Below, piece by piece: positions 17,516 to 25,392 of a stretch of 64,000 bases of DNA. Positions within the stretch are counted from its first letter, which is position 1. Each line of letters starts with the position of its first letter. This DNA is from Nonomuraea turcica (lineage in GTDB: Bacteria > Actinomycetota > Actinomycetes > Streptosporangiales > Streptosporangiaceae): assembly GCF_030718205.1 (NCBI RefSeq), contig NZ_JAUZQF010000004.1, forward strand, positions 464,835 through 528,834, given 5' to 3'. Both the position numbers and the translations under genes were made by a program. The notes under the pieces were generated by a model. The model searched no databases. It was not told the origin of the DNA and worked only from the letters and a program-made list of their open reading frames with translations.

Positions 17516-18225
17516 TGCTGACTGTCGACTTCGCCCGGCTTCCCGTCGGCCCCGGCACGCGCGTGCTGGACCTGGGCTGCGGGGGCGGCCGGCACGCCTT
17601 CGAGGTGCTGCGCCGCGGGGCTGACGTGATCGCGTTCGACATGGACCAGTCGGAGCTGGACAACGTGGCGGCCATGTTCGCGGCGATGGACAAGGCGGGC
17701 GAGGTGCCGCCCGATGCCACCGGCCAGACCGTCCAGGGCACGGCGCTCGACATGCCGTTCGAGGACGGCGCCTTCGACCGGGTCATCGCAGCCGAAGTGC
17801 TGGAGCACATCCCGGACGACATGACGGCCATGCGGGAGATCTTCCGCGTGCTCAAGCCCGGCGGCACGGCCGCGATCACCGTCCCGAGCTTCCTGCCGGA
17901 GCGGATCTGCTGGGCGCTGGACGAGGACTACCACACCGCCCCCGGCGGGCACGTGCGGATCTACACGCTGGCGGAGCTGTCGGCCAAGCTGAAGTCCACC
18001 GGCTTCGAGATCGGCCCGCACCACCACGCTCACGGGCTGCACGCCCCCTACTGGTGGATCAAGTGCGCGGTCGGCGTCAACAACGACGACCATCCGCTCG
18101 CGAAGGCGTACCACGAGCTGCTGGTCTGGGACATCATGAAGCGCCCCGCCGCGACCAGGATCGCCGAGGCCGTGCTCAATCCGATCATCGGCAAGAGCGT
18201 GGTCCTGTACGTCCGGAAGCCATGA
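17515..18225 (+). CDS. Class I SAM-dependent methyltransferase
   Basis: 236 residues. SAM-binding motif I is VLDLGCGGGRHAFEVLRRG (about residues 17-35), followed by AFDMDQSELDNV, LDMPFEDGAFDRVIAAEVLEHI and the post-motif LKPGGTAAITVPS. It resembles Methyltransf_11/25 proteins that act on sugars, lipids or small molecules. It is coupled to the glycosyltransferase upstream (TAGTG) and to the next gene (ATGA), so the three proteins probably work on one product. Confidence 0.9.
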   Translation: MLTVDFARLPVGPGTRVLDLGCGGGRHAFEVLRRGADVIAFDMDQSELDNVAAMFAAMDKAGEVPPDATGQTVQGTALDMPFEDGAFDRVIAAEVLEHIPDDMTAMREIFRVLKPGGTAAITVPSFLPERICWALDEDYHTAPGGHVRIYTLAELSAKLKSTGFEIGPHHHAHGLHAPYWWIKCAVGVNNDDHPLAKAYHELLVWDIMKRPAATRIAEAVLNPIIGKSVVLYVRKP

Positions 18226-19271
18226 TCTCCCACGCCGAGGTCGTGCGGACGGCCGAGAGCATCGCGGCGATGCAGCAGGAGGACGGCGGCGTCCCGTGGC
18301 CGGAGGGGCACGTCGACGCGTGGAACCACATCGAGTGCCTGATGGCGATGTCCGTCGCGGGCCTCGACGAGCCGGTCCGGCGCGGGTACGCGTACCTGGC
18401 CCGTCACCAGCGCGCCGACGGCTCCTGGCCGATGAAGCTGGTCGACGGCGTCCCGGCCGAGCTGGGCGGGGAGAGCAACCACGCCGCCTACATCGCCGTC
18501 GGCCTCTGGCACCACCATCTCGTCACAGGCGACCAGGGCTTCACCGAGGACAGCTGGCCCATGGTCAAGGCCGCGCTCGACTACGTCGCCGGGCTCCAGA
18601 CCGAGCGGGGCGAGATCGTCTGGGAGCGGGACGCTCAGGGCAGAGATGCCGCCTACGCCCTGCTCACCGGGTGCTCCTCGATCCACCAGGGGCTGCGGTG
18701 CGGCGTGCGGCTGGCCGACCACCTGGGCGACCCGCAGCCGCACTGGGAGCTGGCCGCCGACCGGCTGGCGCACGTGCTGACGGCGCATCCCGAGGCGTTC
18801 GCCGACAAGAGTCGTTTCTCGATGGACTGGTATTACCCGGTGCTCGGCGGCGCGGTACGCGGGCAGCAGGCGTACGAGCTGCTGGAGCGGGAGTGGGCGA
18901 CGTTCGTGGTGCCGGGGCTCGGCATCAGGTGCGTGTCCGACCAGCCGTGGGTGACCGGGGCCGAGACGTGCGAGCTGGTGCTGGCGCTGGACGCGCTCGG
19001 GGATCGGGAGCGGGCGGTCCGGCTGTTCGCCGACGTGCAACATCTGCGGCACGAGGACGGCTCGTACTGGACGGGGTGGCAGTTCGCCAACCGCAAGCAC
19101 TTCCCGTACGAGCGCTCCGGCTACACGGCCGCGGCCGTGGTCCTGGCGGCGGACGCGTTGCTGGAGTCGTCCCCCGGAGCCGGGTTGTTCCGCGACATCG
19201 CGGGAACGTCGGTGTTCGACCCCGACGTGTGCGGCTGTTCGGCCCCGCTGCTGCCCCCGCAGGTCCACTGA
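18222..19271 (+). CDS. Prenyltransferase/squalene-oxidase-repeat (terpene-cyclase-fold) protein
   Basis: 349 residues from ATG 18222 (ATGA overlap with the methyltransferase). It has repeated short helix-turn units with QW-like motifs: QQEDGGVPWPEGHVDAWNHIECL, RADGSWPMKLVDG and EDGSYWTGWQFANRKHFPYERSGYTAAAVVLA. These mark the alpha/alpha-barrel of squalene-hopene cyclases and prenyltransferases, but the DxDD acid motif of cyclases is not visible. It may bind or modify an isoprenoid or other lipid made into a glycolipid by the operon, or be catalytically inactive. Function is unproven. Confidence 0.75.
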   Translation: MISHAEVVRTAESIAAMQQEDGGVPWPEGHVDAWNHIECLMAMSVAGLDEPVRRGYAYLARHQRADGSWPMKLVDGVPAELGGESNHAAYIAVGLWHHHLVTGDQGFTEDSWPMVKAALDYVAGLQTERGEIVWERDAQGRDAAYALLTGCSSIHQGLRCGVRLADHLGDPQPHWELAADRLAHVLTAHPEAFADKSRFSMDWYYPVLGGAVRGQQAYELLEREWATFVVPGLGIRCVSDQPWVTGAETCELVLALDALGDRERAVRLFADVQHLRHEDGSYWTGWQFANRKHFPYERSGYTAAAVVLAADALLESSPGAGLFRDIAGTSVFDPDVCGCSAPLLPPQVH

Positions 19272-19359
19272 CCGGCGCCGCAAGGCCTTTTGCCGGTTCT
19301 TTGCCGGGGAAATCCGGTGCGTCGCCGATGACGGGCGCAATGGGGTCACTAGCTTCGTA

Positions 19360-20418
19360 GTGGCCGTACGATGCGTCTTCGGGGGAAGCGTGGGCGACAC
19401 GGGCACAACATCGTTCTTGGACCAGGCGGGGACCGAGCCGACGCTGACCGCGGCGACGGGGCTGCGGAGGTTCCTGATCAAGGATCCGCTGGAGTGCGAT
19501 CTGAGCCGGCGCAGGTTCCGGATCAGACACGGAGCTTGTCGGACGGTCTTCGCGAAAGCCGAAAAATCCTTCGTTTTCGGTTTTAACGCGATGATGTCGA
19601 AAGAAGTAGAGAAGGTCGAGGAGATCCCGGCTGAGCAGCGGCCCTTCGGCTACGAAGGGGCGGCGGCCGCCTGCACCGTCCTCGACCTGCTCACCTTGAC
19701 CCGGGGCCGGCGCCTTCACGAGCTACTAGCCGGCCCCGCCCAGCACCACCGGCACGCCGCCCACCTCGGCGCCGGCCGCGGGTACGCCATGGTGCGCCTG
19801 CGTCCCATGCGGGGCGCCCGGCAGGCCCATCCGCTGCTGCGGTGGTTGGCGGTGGACGGGTTCGGCTTCCAGTGGAGTTTGGCCAGGGCCGATCGCATGA
19901 TCGGCGAGCGGACCATGCCCGACCTGTTCAGCCGAGCCCACTGCGCCGTGTTCGACCAGGGACTCGGGCGGCTGCTCTGGTACCACGACTGCGGCTCGCC
20001 CGACGACGTCGCGGCCAGGATCGGAGGCTTTCCCGCGGTGCGGCGGGCCGATCTGTGGAGCGGGGTCGGGTTCGCGGCCGCGTACACGGGCGGCGCCGAG
20101 GCCGACGAGCTGTGGTGGCTGACCGAGCACGCCGGGGCCGACGGGTTCCGCGCCCATCTGGCGCAGGGGTGCGCGTTCGCCGTGGCCGCCCGGCTGCGGT
20201 CGGGGATGGTGCCGGATCACACGGCGCAGGCCGCGTCGATCCTGGCGGGGGCCGCGCCGGAGGAGGCGGCCGCGTGGACCGACCGGGCGCTCATCGCGCT
20301 CGGGCACCAGGCCCGTACGCACGAGGACTTCCGCCGCTGGCAGTCCCAGACCCGGCACTCCTGGACCCGCCGCCACACCGTCCAGACGACCGCCGGCCCT
20401 GTGCCCCTCCCAAAGTGA
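19360..20418 (+). CDS. DUF1702 family protein
   Basis: 352 codons from GTG 19360; GTG 19390 after GGGGGAA is an alternative start. The family pattern is clear: FGYEGAAAACTVLDLL, AHLGAGRGYAMVRLRPM, HPLLRWLAVDGFGFQW, FDQGLGRLLWYHDCGSPDDVAARIGGFPAVRRADLWSGVGFAAAYTGG, LAQGCAFAVAARLRSG. DUF1702 proteins are found in polyketide, enediyne and other secondary-metabolite or lipid clusters; their activity is not established. It lies 88 bp after the prenyltransferase-like gene on the same strand and may share its transcript. Confidence 0.8.
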   Translation: MAVRCVFGGSVGDTGTTSFLDQAGTEPTLTAATGLRRFLIKDPLECDLSRRRFRIRHGACRTVFAKAEKSFVFGFNAMMSKEVEKVEEIPAEQRPFGYEGAAAACTVLDLLTLTRGRRLHELLAGPAQHHRHAAHLGAGRGYAMVRLRPMRGARQAHPLLRWLAVDGFGFQWSLARADRMIGERTMPDLFSRAHCAVFDQGLGRLLWYHDCGSPDDVAARIGGFPAVRRADLWSGVGFAAAYTGGAEADELWWLTEHAGADGFRAHLAQGCAFAVAARLRSGMVPDHTAQAASILAGAAPEEAAAWTDRALIALGHQARTHEDFRRWQSQTRHSWTRRHTVQTTAGPVPLPK

Positions 20419-20548
20419 CCTCCGCCGGCACTCCGCCCACCCAAGGGCCCTCGTCGGCACTCCGGCCACCCAAGGAACCTCCGTCGGCACTCCGGCCACT
20501 CGAGGGGCCTCCGCCGGCACTCCGGCCACCCACGGGACCTCCGCCGAC
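20419..20548. repeat. Tandem repeat, about four copies of a 30-bp unit
   Basis: Directly after the DUF1702 stop, a unit containing CGGCACTCCGGCCACCCA recurs with starts at 20426, 20455, 20485 and 20515 (spacing 29, 30, 30). A fifth copy degenerates at about 20545. In one plus-strand frame the repeat would read as a ten-residue Pro-rich unit (PPSALRPPKE), but no start or family supports a gene. Between 20549 and 20653 I see no feature. Confidence 0.75.
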
Positions 20549-20653
20549 CTCGGCTCTCCTCTCAAAGGACCTCCGCCGAAGTGCGGAGGGCAGCGAAGGA
20601 GCGCAAGGCCAGTCCCGGGAACGGCGGAATACAGGGGTCCGCCGGTAGGTCGG

Positions 20654-21289
20654 CTAGATGCCGGGACCGACGCGTTCCAGCACGCGGAGCGAGCCCTCCG
20701 CCGACACCTCACCGAACGCCCCGGACTCCAGCGCCCGCCGATAGACCCGGTAAGGCGCCTGACCGCCGCCGGCCGGGTCGGGGTAGACATCGTGGAAGAT
20801 CAGCGCCCCACCCGGCATGATGTGCGGCGCCCAGCCCTCGTAGTCGCGGGTGACCGGCTCCTCGGAGTGCCCGCCGTCGATGAACAGCATGCCCAGCGGC
20901 GTGTTCCACAGCCCGGCCACCCGTTCCGACCTGCCGACGACGGCGATCACCTCGTCCTCGAGACCCGCCGCGGCGATCGTGGCGCGGAAGGTCGGCAGCG
21001 AGTCCATCTTCCCGAACCGGATGTCCATCAGCGTCGGATCGTGGTGCGCCCACCCCGGCTGGATCTCCTCGGAGCCACGGTGGTGGTCCACGGTGACCAC
21101 CACGGAGCGCGCCTCCCTGGCGGCCGCGCCGAGGTAGATCGCGGACTTGCCGCAGTAGGTGCCGATCTCGCAGATGGGCCCGAGCTTGCCGTACTGGCAG
21201 GCTGCCGCGAACAGCGCCAGCCCCTCGTTGTCCGGCATGAACCCCTTGGCATGCTTCGCTGCGTAAAGCAGCGCTGACGGCATCGTCAT
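20654..21289 (-). CDS. Class I SAM-dependent methyltransferase (Methyltransf_24-like)
   Basis: 211 residues from ATG 21289. Motif I is GPICEIGTYCGKSAIYLGAAA, followed by VVTVDHHRGSEE, MLFIDGGHSEEPVTRDYEGW and MPGGALIFHDVY. The FIDGGHS segment is typical of O-methyltransferases and cephalosporin-hydroxylase-like enzymes that methylate sugars or small polar molecules. It is convergent with DUF1702 and may belong to the glycolipid-like cluster. Upstream is a GAACAACATTC element at 21312. Confidence 0.85.
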   Translation of the reverse strand: MTMPSALLYAAKHAKGFMPDNEGLALFAAACQYGKLGPICEIGTYCGKSAIYLGAAAREARSVVVTVDHHRGSEEIQPGWAHHDPTLMDIRFGKMDSLPTFRATIAAAGLEDEVIAVVGRSERVAGLWNTPLGMLFIDGGHSEEPVTRDYEGWAPHIMPGGALIFHDVYPDPAGGGQAPYRVYRRALESGAFGEVSAEGSLRVLERVGPGI

Positions 21290-21311
21290 ACGACGGAACC
21301 CTAGCCGAACC

Positions 21312-21322
21312 GAACAACATTC
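21312..21322. promoter_or_regulatory. GAACAACATTC element
   Basis: An imperfect inverted repeat (GAAC, three bases, ATTC) 23 bp before the methyltransferase start. Close copies occur at 31187 (GAACAACGTTC) upstream of an SDR gene and at 47931 upstream of the thiolase gene. It is probably a TetR-type operator. Confidence 0.3.
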
Positions 21323-21346
21323 CGGGGAACTCTTGCAGCCAACTTC

Positions 21347-21360
21347 TGGAACCTGTTCTA
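21347..21360. promoter_or_regulatory. KstR-like box TGGAACCTGTTCTA upstream of the PPOX/ferredoxin/ADH operon
   Basis: It fits TnnAACnnGTTnnA exactly and lies eight bases before the GTG of the PPOX gene. A repressor bound here would block transcription or translation of the whole three-gene operon. Same pattern as the box before the P450 at 7151. Confidence 0.5.
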
Positions 21361-21368
21361 CTTGGCAC

Positions 21369-21821
21369 GTGAACCAGCGCGCTCGCATCGCGATGTCGGA
21401 CGACGACCTCGCCGCCTTCCTGGAGAGCTCACGCAAGCTGCAACTGGCCACCATCAACCCGGATGGCACACCGCACCTGGTCACCATGTTCTACGGCCTC
21501 GACGCCGGCCGGATCGCTTTCTGGACATACGCGAAGGCGCAGAAGGCCCGCAACCTGGCCCGCGACCCGCGGGTAAGCTGCTTGATCGAGACCGGTGACG
21601 ACTACGACCAACTGCGCGGCGTCCTGGTATACGGCAAGGCCGAGCCGATCGCCGACCGGGACGGCGTCATGGCCATCGGGATGATGGTCGCCCGCAGGAT
21701 GACTCCTGGGGTGCCGGACGAGCTGCTGAGCCCGTATGTGGAGCAGACCGGGCGCAAGCGGGTTGCGTACGTCGTCGAGCGCACCAAAGTGGTCTCATGG
21801 GACCACAGGAGGCTGACATGA
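21369..21821 (+). CDS. PPOX-class F420-dependent oxidoreductase-like flavin reductase
   Basis: 150 residues from GTG 21369 (VNQRARIAMSDDDLAAFLESSRKLQLATINPDGTPHLVTMFYGLD). The split-barrel fold and the TINPDGTPHLV segment identify the pyridoxamine-oxidase-like family that in actinobacteria commonly uses F420 or FMN. The substrate cannot be read from sequence. ATG 21393 would shorten it by eight residues. Its stop overlaps the ferredoxin ATG, and it heads an operon with ferredoxin and alcohol dehydrogenase genes. Confidence 0.82.
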   Translation: MNQRARIAMSDDDLAAFLESSRKLQLATINPDGTPHLVTMFYGLDAGRIAFWTYAKAQKARNLARDPRVSCLIETGDDYDQLRGVLVYGKAEPIADRDGVMAIGMMVARRMTPGVPDELLSPYVEQTGRKRVAYVVERTKVVSWDHRRLT

Positions 21822-22009
21822 AGGTCAAGGTCGACGAGCTGGTCTGCGAGGCCAACGCCGTGTGCATGGGGCTCGCGCCGGAGGTGTTCGACGTGGACGA
21901 CGACGACCAGCTGCACATCCTTCTTCCAGAACCACCCCCTGAGTTGCAGGACCGCGTCCGCCACGCGGTCAGGTCCTGCCCCAAAGCCGCTCTGTCCATC
22001 GAGGAATAG
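21818..22009 (+). CDS. Small ferredoxin, 3Fe-4S type
   Basis: 63 residues, starting ATG 21818 in ATGA overlap with the gene before. The cysteine pattern CEANAVC (Cys-x5-Cys) plus the late RSCPKAAL Cys gives three ligands, as in the acidic ferredoxins that feed electrons to actinobacterial P450s; acidic runs such as DVDDDDQ support this. There is no P450 next to it. The P450 at 7206 has the same upstream box and is a plausible partner (inference). Confidence 0.88.
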   Translation: MKVKVDELVCEANAVCMGLAPEVFDVDDDDQLHILLPEPPPELQDRVRHAVRSCPKAALSIEE

Positions 22010-22063
22010 CCCCTCGAGGACCCCCTCGAGGACCCAGCCTTCGAGCCGGAGGAGGAACCCCCC

Positions 22064-23152
22064 ATGCGCGCCGCGATCCTGCACGCCGTAGGCAACGACA
22101 AGCTCGAGATCCGCGACGACGTCACGCTGGCCCCGGTGGGCCCGACGGACGTCCGCGTGCGGATCAAGGCCACAGGCGTCTGCCACTCGGACCTGTCGGC
22201 CATGTCGGGCGTGCTGCCGCAACCCGTGCCGCTCGTCCCCGGCCACGAGGGGTCGGGCGAGGTGGTCGAAGTGGGCGAGCACGTCACCTCCCTGCAGCCC
22301 GGCGACCACGTGGTGATCAACTGGCGGCCGGCCTGCCAGGAGTGCGACCTGTGCCTGGGCGGCCAGCCCTACCTGTGCATGAAGTACGTGATCGAGGGCT
22401 TCACCAAGGGCAACTTCCGCTTCGGCGGCGACGGGGCGACGGCGTTCGGGATGGCGGGCTGCGGCACGTGGGCCGAGGAGATCGTCGTTCCCTGGCAGGG
22501 CGCGATCAAGATCGACCCGGACGTGTCGTGGGAGGCGGCGGCCCTGATCGGCTGCGGCATCACGACCGGCGTGGGCGCCGCGCTCAACACCGCGAAGGTA
22601 CGCCCGGGGTCCACGGCCGCGGTGATCGGGTGCGGCGGCGTGGGCCTGTCGGTCATCCAGGGCGCCCGCGTCTCCGGCGCCAGGGTGATCCTCGCGGTGG
22701 ACCCGCTGGAGTCCAAGCACGGGCTGGCCAAGAAGGTCGGGGCGACGCACGCGGTCACGCCCGAGCAGGTGCCTGACGCGCTCAACGAGCTCACCGGCGG
22801 CTCGGGCTTCGACTACGGCTTCGAGGTGGTCGGCAAGTCGGCCACCATCCAGAGCGCGTGGCAGATCACCCGGCAGGGCGGCGACGTCATCGTGGTCGGC
22901 GCGGGCGCGATGGACGACATGGTGTCGATCTCGGCGTTCAGCCTGCTGTTCGAGGGCAAGAACCTGCTGTCCAGCCTGTACGGCGAGGCGGACGTGCGGC
23001 ACGACTTCCCGTACTTCGCCAAGCTCCACAAGGCCGGCCAGCTGGACCTCGAGTCGATGATCAGCGCCCGCATCCGCCTCGCCGACCTGAACGACGCGGT
23101 GGCGGCCCTGCGCGCCGGGGAGGTCCTGCGCCAGATCGTCCTCATGGACTGA
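22064..23152 (+). CDS. Zinc-dependent alcohol dehydrogenase (MDR superfamily)
   Basis: 362 residues. Catalytic zinc site: GVCHSD (Cys about 39) and PGHEGSGEV (His). The structural zinc loop is CQECDLCLGGQPYLC with four Cys. Rossmann motif: IGCGGVGLSVIQGARVSG. It oxidises an alcohol to an aldehyde with a nicotinamide cofactor and resembles the class seen beside ferredoxin and CYP genes in mycobacteria. A GGAGGAGG ribosome site precedes ATG 22064. The 54-bp gap after ferredoxin holds a short direct repeat of CCCTCGAGGACC. Confidence 0.9.
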   Translation: MRAAILHAVGNDKLEIRDDVTLAPVGPTDVRVRIKATGVCHSDLSAMSGVLPQPVPLVPGHEGSGEVVEVGEHVTSLQPGDHVVINWRPACQECDLCLGGQPYLCMKYVIEGFTKGNFRFGGDGATAFGMAGCGTWAEEIVVPWQGAIKIDPDVSWEAAALIGCGITTGVGAALNTAKVRPGSTAAVIGCGGVGLSVIQGARVSGARVILAVDPLESKHGLAKKVGATHAVTPEQVPDALNELTGGSGFDYGFEVVGKSATIQSAWQITRQGGDVIVVGAGAMDDMVSISAFSLLFEGKNLLSSLYGEADVRHDFPYFAKLHKAGQLDLESMISARIRLADLNDAVAALRAGEVLRQIVLMD

Positions 23153-23171
23153 GACGTACCTTCCAAGGAAA

Positions 23172-23207
23172 GGCGCCGGAACGGCGAGCGTTCCGGCGCC
23201 TTCCTTT
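23172..23207. terminator. Bidirectional hairpin terminator
   Basis: GGCGCCGGAACG (23172-23183), loop GCGAG, CGTTCCGGCGCC (23189-23200), flanked by AAGGAA and TTCCTTT. It lies between the convergent alcohol dehydrogenase and isomerase genes and should stop transcription from both sides. Confidence 0.85.
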
Positions 23208-23215
23208 GCGGCTCT

Positions 23216-24220
23216 CTACGTCGTGGAGAAGGCAGCGTCGAAGGCCGTGGTGGGCGGGGTGATGGAGTTGAGCTTGCGAATGTAGCCCAGCGCCTCCTTC
23301 GCCCCGTCCAGCCGGTCCATGCCCGCGTCCTCCCACTCGATCGAGATCGGGCCTTCGTACCCGATCGAGTTGAGGGCGCGGAAGCAGTCCTCCCACGGCA
23401 CGTCGCCGCGTCCGGTCGAGACGAAGTCCCAGCCGCGGCGCATGTCGGCCCACGGCAGGTGGGAGGACAGGCGGCCGCGGCGGCCGTCGCCGACGCGCAT
23501 GCGCGTGTCCTTGCAGTCCACGTGGTAGATGCGGTCCTTGAAGTCCAGGATGAAGCCCACCGGGTCCAGGTCCTGCCAGACCATGTGCGAGGGGTCCCAG
23601 TTGAGCCCGAACGCCAGCCGGTGGTCGATGGCCTCCAAGGTGCGCACGGTCGTGTGGTAGTCGTAGGCGATCTCGCTCGGGTGGACCTCGTGCGCGAAAC
23701 GTACGCCGACCTCGTCGAAGACGTCGAGGATCGGGTTCCACCGGTCGGCGAAGTCCTGGTAGCCCGCGTCGATCGCCGAGGCGGGCACGGGCGGGAACAT
23801 GGCGACCGTGTGCCAGATGGACGAGCCGGTGAAGCCCACGACCGTGTCCACGCCCAGCAGTGACGCGGCCCTGGCGGTGTTCTTCATCTCCTCGGCGGCA
23901 CGCTGCCGCACGCCCTCGGGCTCGCCGTCGCCCCAGATGCGGGCGGGCAGGATGCCCTTGTGCCGCTCGTCGATGGGGTGGTCGCAGACGGCCTGGCCGA
24001 CCAGGTGGTTGGAGATCGTCCACACCTTGAGGCCGTGCTTGTCGAGCTGGGCGTGCTTCTGCTCCACGTACGACGGGTCCGCCATGGCCTGGCCCACGTC
24101 GAAGTGGTCGCCGGAGCAGGCGATCTCGAGCCCGTCGTAGCCCCATTCAGCCGCCAGCCGGCAGACCTCCTCGAACGGCAGGTCGGCCCACTGTCCGGTG
24201 AACAGTGTGACTGGTCGCAT
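23216..24220 (-). CDS. Sugar phosphate isomerase/epimerase-like TIM-barrel protein
   Basis: 334 residues of the xylose-isomerase-like (IolE/AP_endonuc_2) fold: [65 protein letters not shown] and IEWEDAGMD. The His, Glu and Asp residues that bind the metal in this fold are present. It is the last gene of the ROK-ABC-dehydrogenase operon and probably isomerises or dehydrates the oxidised polyol or sugar. The pairing with a Gfo/Idh/MocA enzyme resembles inositol pathways, but the substrate is not established. Confidence 0.88.
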   Translation of the reverse strand: MRPVTLFTGQWADLPFEEVCRLAAEWGYDGLEIACSGDHFDVGQAMADPSYVEQKHAQLDKHGLKVWTISNHLVGQAVCDHPIDERHKGILPARIWGDGEPEGVRQRAAEEMKNTARAASLLGVDTVVGFTGSSIWHTVAMFPPVPASAIDAGYQDFADRWNPILDVFDEVGVRFAHEVHPSEIAYDYHTTVRTLEAIDHRLAFGLNWDPSHMVWQDLDPVGFILDFKDRIYHVDCKDTRMRVGDGRRGRLSSHLPWADMRRGWDFVSTGRGDVPWEDCFRALNSIGYEGPISIEWEDAGMDRLDGAKEALGYIRKLNSITPPTTAFDAAFSTT

Positions 24221-24223
24221 GAG

Positions 24224-25381
24224 TCAATCCTCCACGTTCGTGTAGCGGCTGCCGTCAGCCGCGCTCCGCTCTACCGCCTCCAGGACCCGCTGCACCCGGA
24301 GACCGTCCGCGAACGACGGCGACGGGTCGGCTCCGGTGGCGATCGCCTCCAGGAAGTCCTTGATCTCGTGGGTGAAGGTGTGCTCGTAGCCGAGCCCATG
24401 CCCGGGCGGCCACCAGGCGCCCACGTAGGGGTGATCGGGCTCGGTGACCAGGATCCGCTCGAAGCCGCCGCCACCGGAGCTGAACCACAGCTCGTTCATG
24501 GCCTCGAAGTCGAACGCCAGGCTGCCGAGCTGACCGTTGATCTCGATGCGCATGGCGTTCTTGCGGCCGGTGGCGAACCGCGTGGCCTCGAACGAGGCCA
24601 GCGCCCCGCCCGACATCCGGCCGAAGAACAACGCGGCGTCATCGACGGTGACCTCCCCCGTCGCGTCCGTACGGGAGGCGCCCAGCCCGGCCGACTCGCC
24701 CGCCAGCGGACGTTCCTTGATGAAGGTCTCCATCAGCCCGGACACACCCACGATGTGCTGCCCGCTGATGAACTCGGCCGCGTCCACGATGTGCGAGCCG
24801 ATGTCGCCGAGCGCCCCGGCCCCGGCCTTGTCCTTCTGCAGCCGCCACACCAGCGGGAACTCCGGATCGACGATCCAGTCCTGCAGGTATTGCGCCCGCA
24901 CGTGCCTGATCTCGCCGAGCCGGCCCTCCTCCACGAACCGGCGGGCGAGCGCGACCGCGGGCACCCGCCGGTAGTTGAAGGCCACCATGCTCTTGACCGA
25001 AGCCGGCGCCGCGGCGGCGGCGCGCACCATGGCCTCGGCCTCGTCGACGGTGTTGGCCAGCGGCTTCTCGCAGATTACGTGCTTGCCGGCGGCCAGCGCG
25101 GCGATGGCGATCTCGGCGTGCGAGTCGCCGGGCGTGCAGATGTCGACGATCTGCACGTCGTCGCGCTTGATCAGCTCTCTCCAGTCCGTCTCTACGGCGT
25201 CCCAGCCGAGCTGCGCGGCGGCCGCCTCGGTGCGTTCCTTCGACCTGCCGGCCAGCGCCGCCATGCGCGGCGCGAGCGGCAGGTCGAAGAAGGCCCCCAC
25301 GCTGCGCCAGGCCTGTGAGTGGACGCGGCCCATGAACGCGTAGCCGACCATTCCCACGCCGATGGTGGTCTTGTGTGACAT
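24224..25381 (-). CDS. Gfo/Idh/MocA family oxidoreductase
   Basis: 385 residues. N-terminal Rossmann domain: GVGMVGYAFMGRVHSQAW, with the family EKP motif in VICEKPLANTVDEAEAM. The C-terminal alpha/beta domain has GALGDIGSHIVDAAEF, whose Asp and His are the usual catalytic pair (G-D-x-G-x-H). It oxidises a sugar or polyol hydroxyl with NAD(P)+. It is two bases upstream of the isomerase and 11 bases after the binding-protein gene, so it shares the transporter's substrate or product. Confidence 0.9.
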   Translation of the reverse strand: MSHKTTIGVGMVGYAFMGRVHSQAWRSVGAFFDLPLAPRMAALAGRSKERTEAAAAQLGWDAVETDWRELIKRDDVQIVDICTPGDSHAEIAIAALAAGKHVICEKPLANTVDEAEAMVRAAAAAPASVKSMVAFNYRRVPAVALARRFVEEGRLGEIRHVRAQYLQDWIVDPEFPLVWRLQKDKAGAGALGDIGSHIVDAAEFISGQHIVGVSGLMETFIKERPLAGESAGLGASRTDATGEVTVDDAALFFGRMSGGALASFEATRFATGRKNAMRIEINGQLGSLAFDFEAMNELWFSSGGGGFERILVTEPDHPYVGAWWPPGHGLGYEHTFTHEIKDFLEAIATGADPSPSFADGLRVQRVLEAVERSAADGSRYTNVED

Positions 25382-25392
25382 GCAACCCCCGA

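Noticed and set aside
20419..20548. The tandem repeat as a CRISPR array
   Set aside because: Units follow one another without spacers, and no cas-like gene is nearby.
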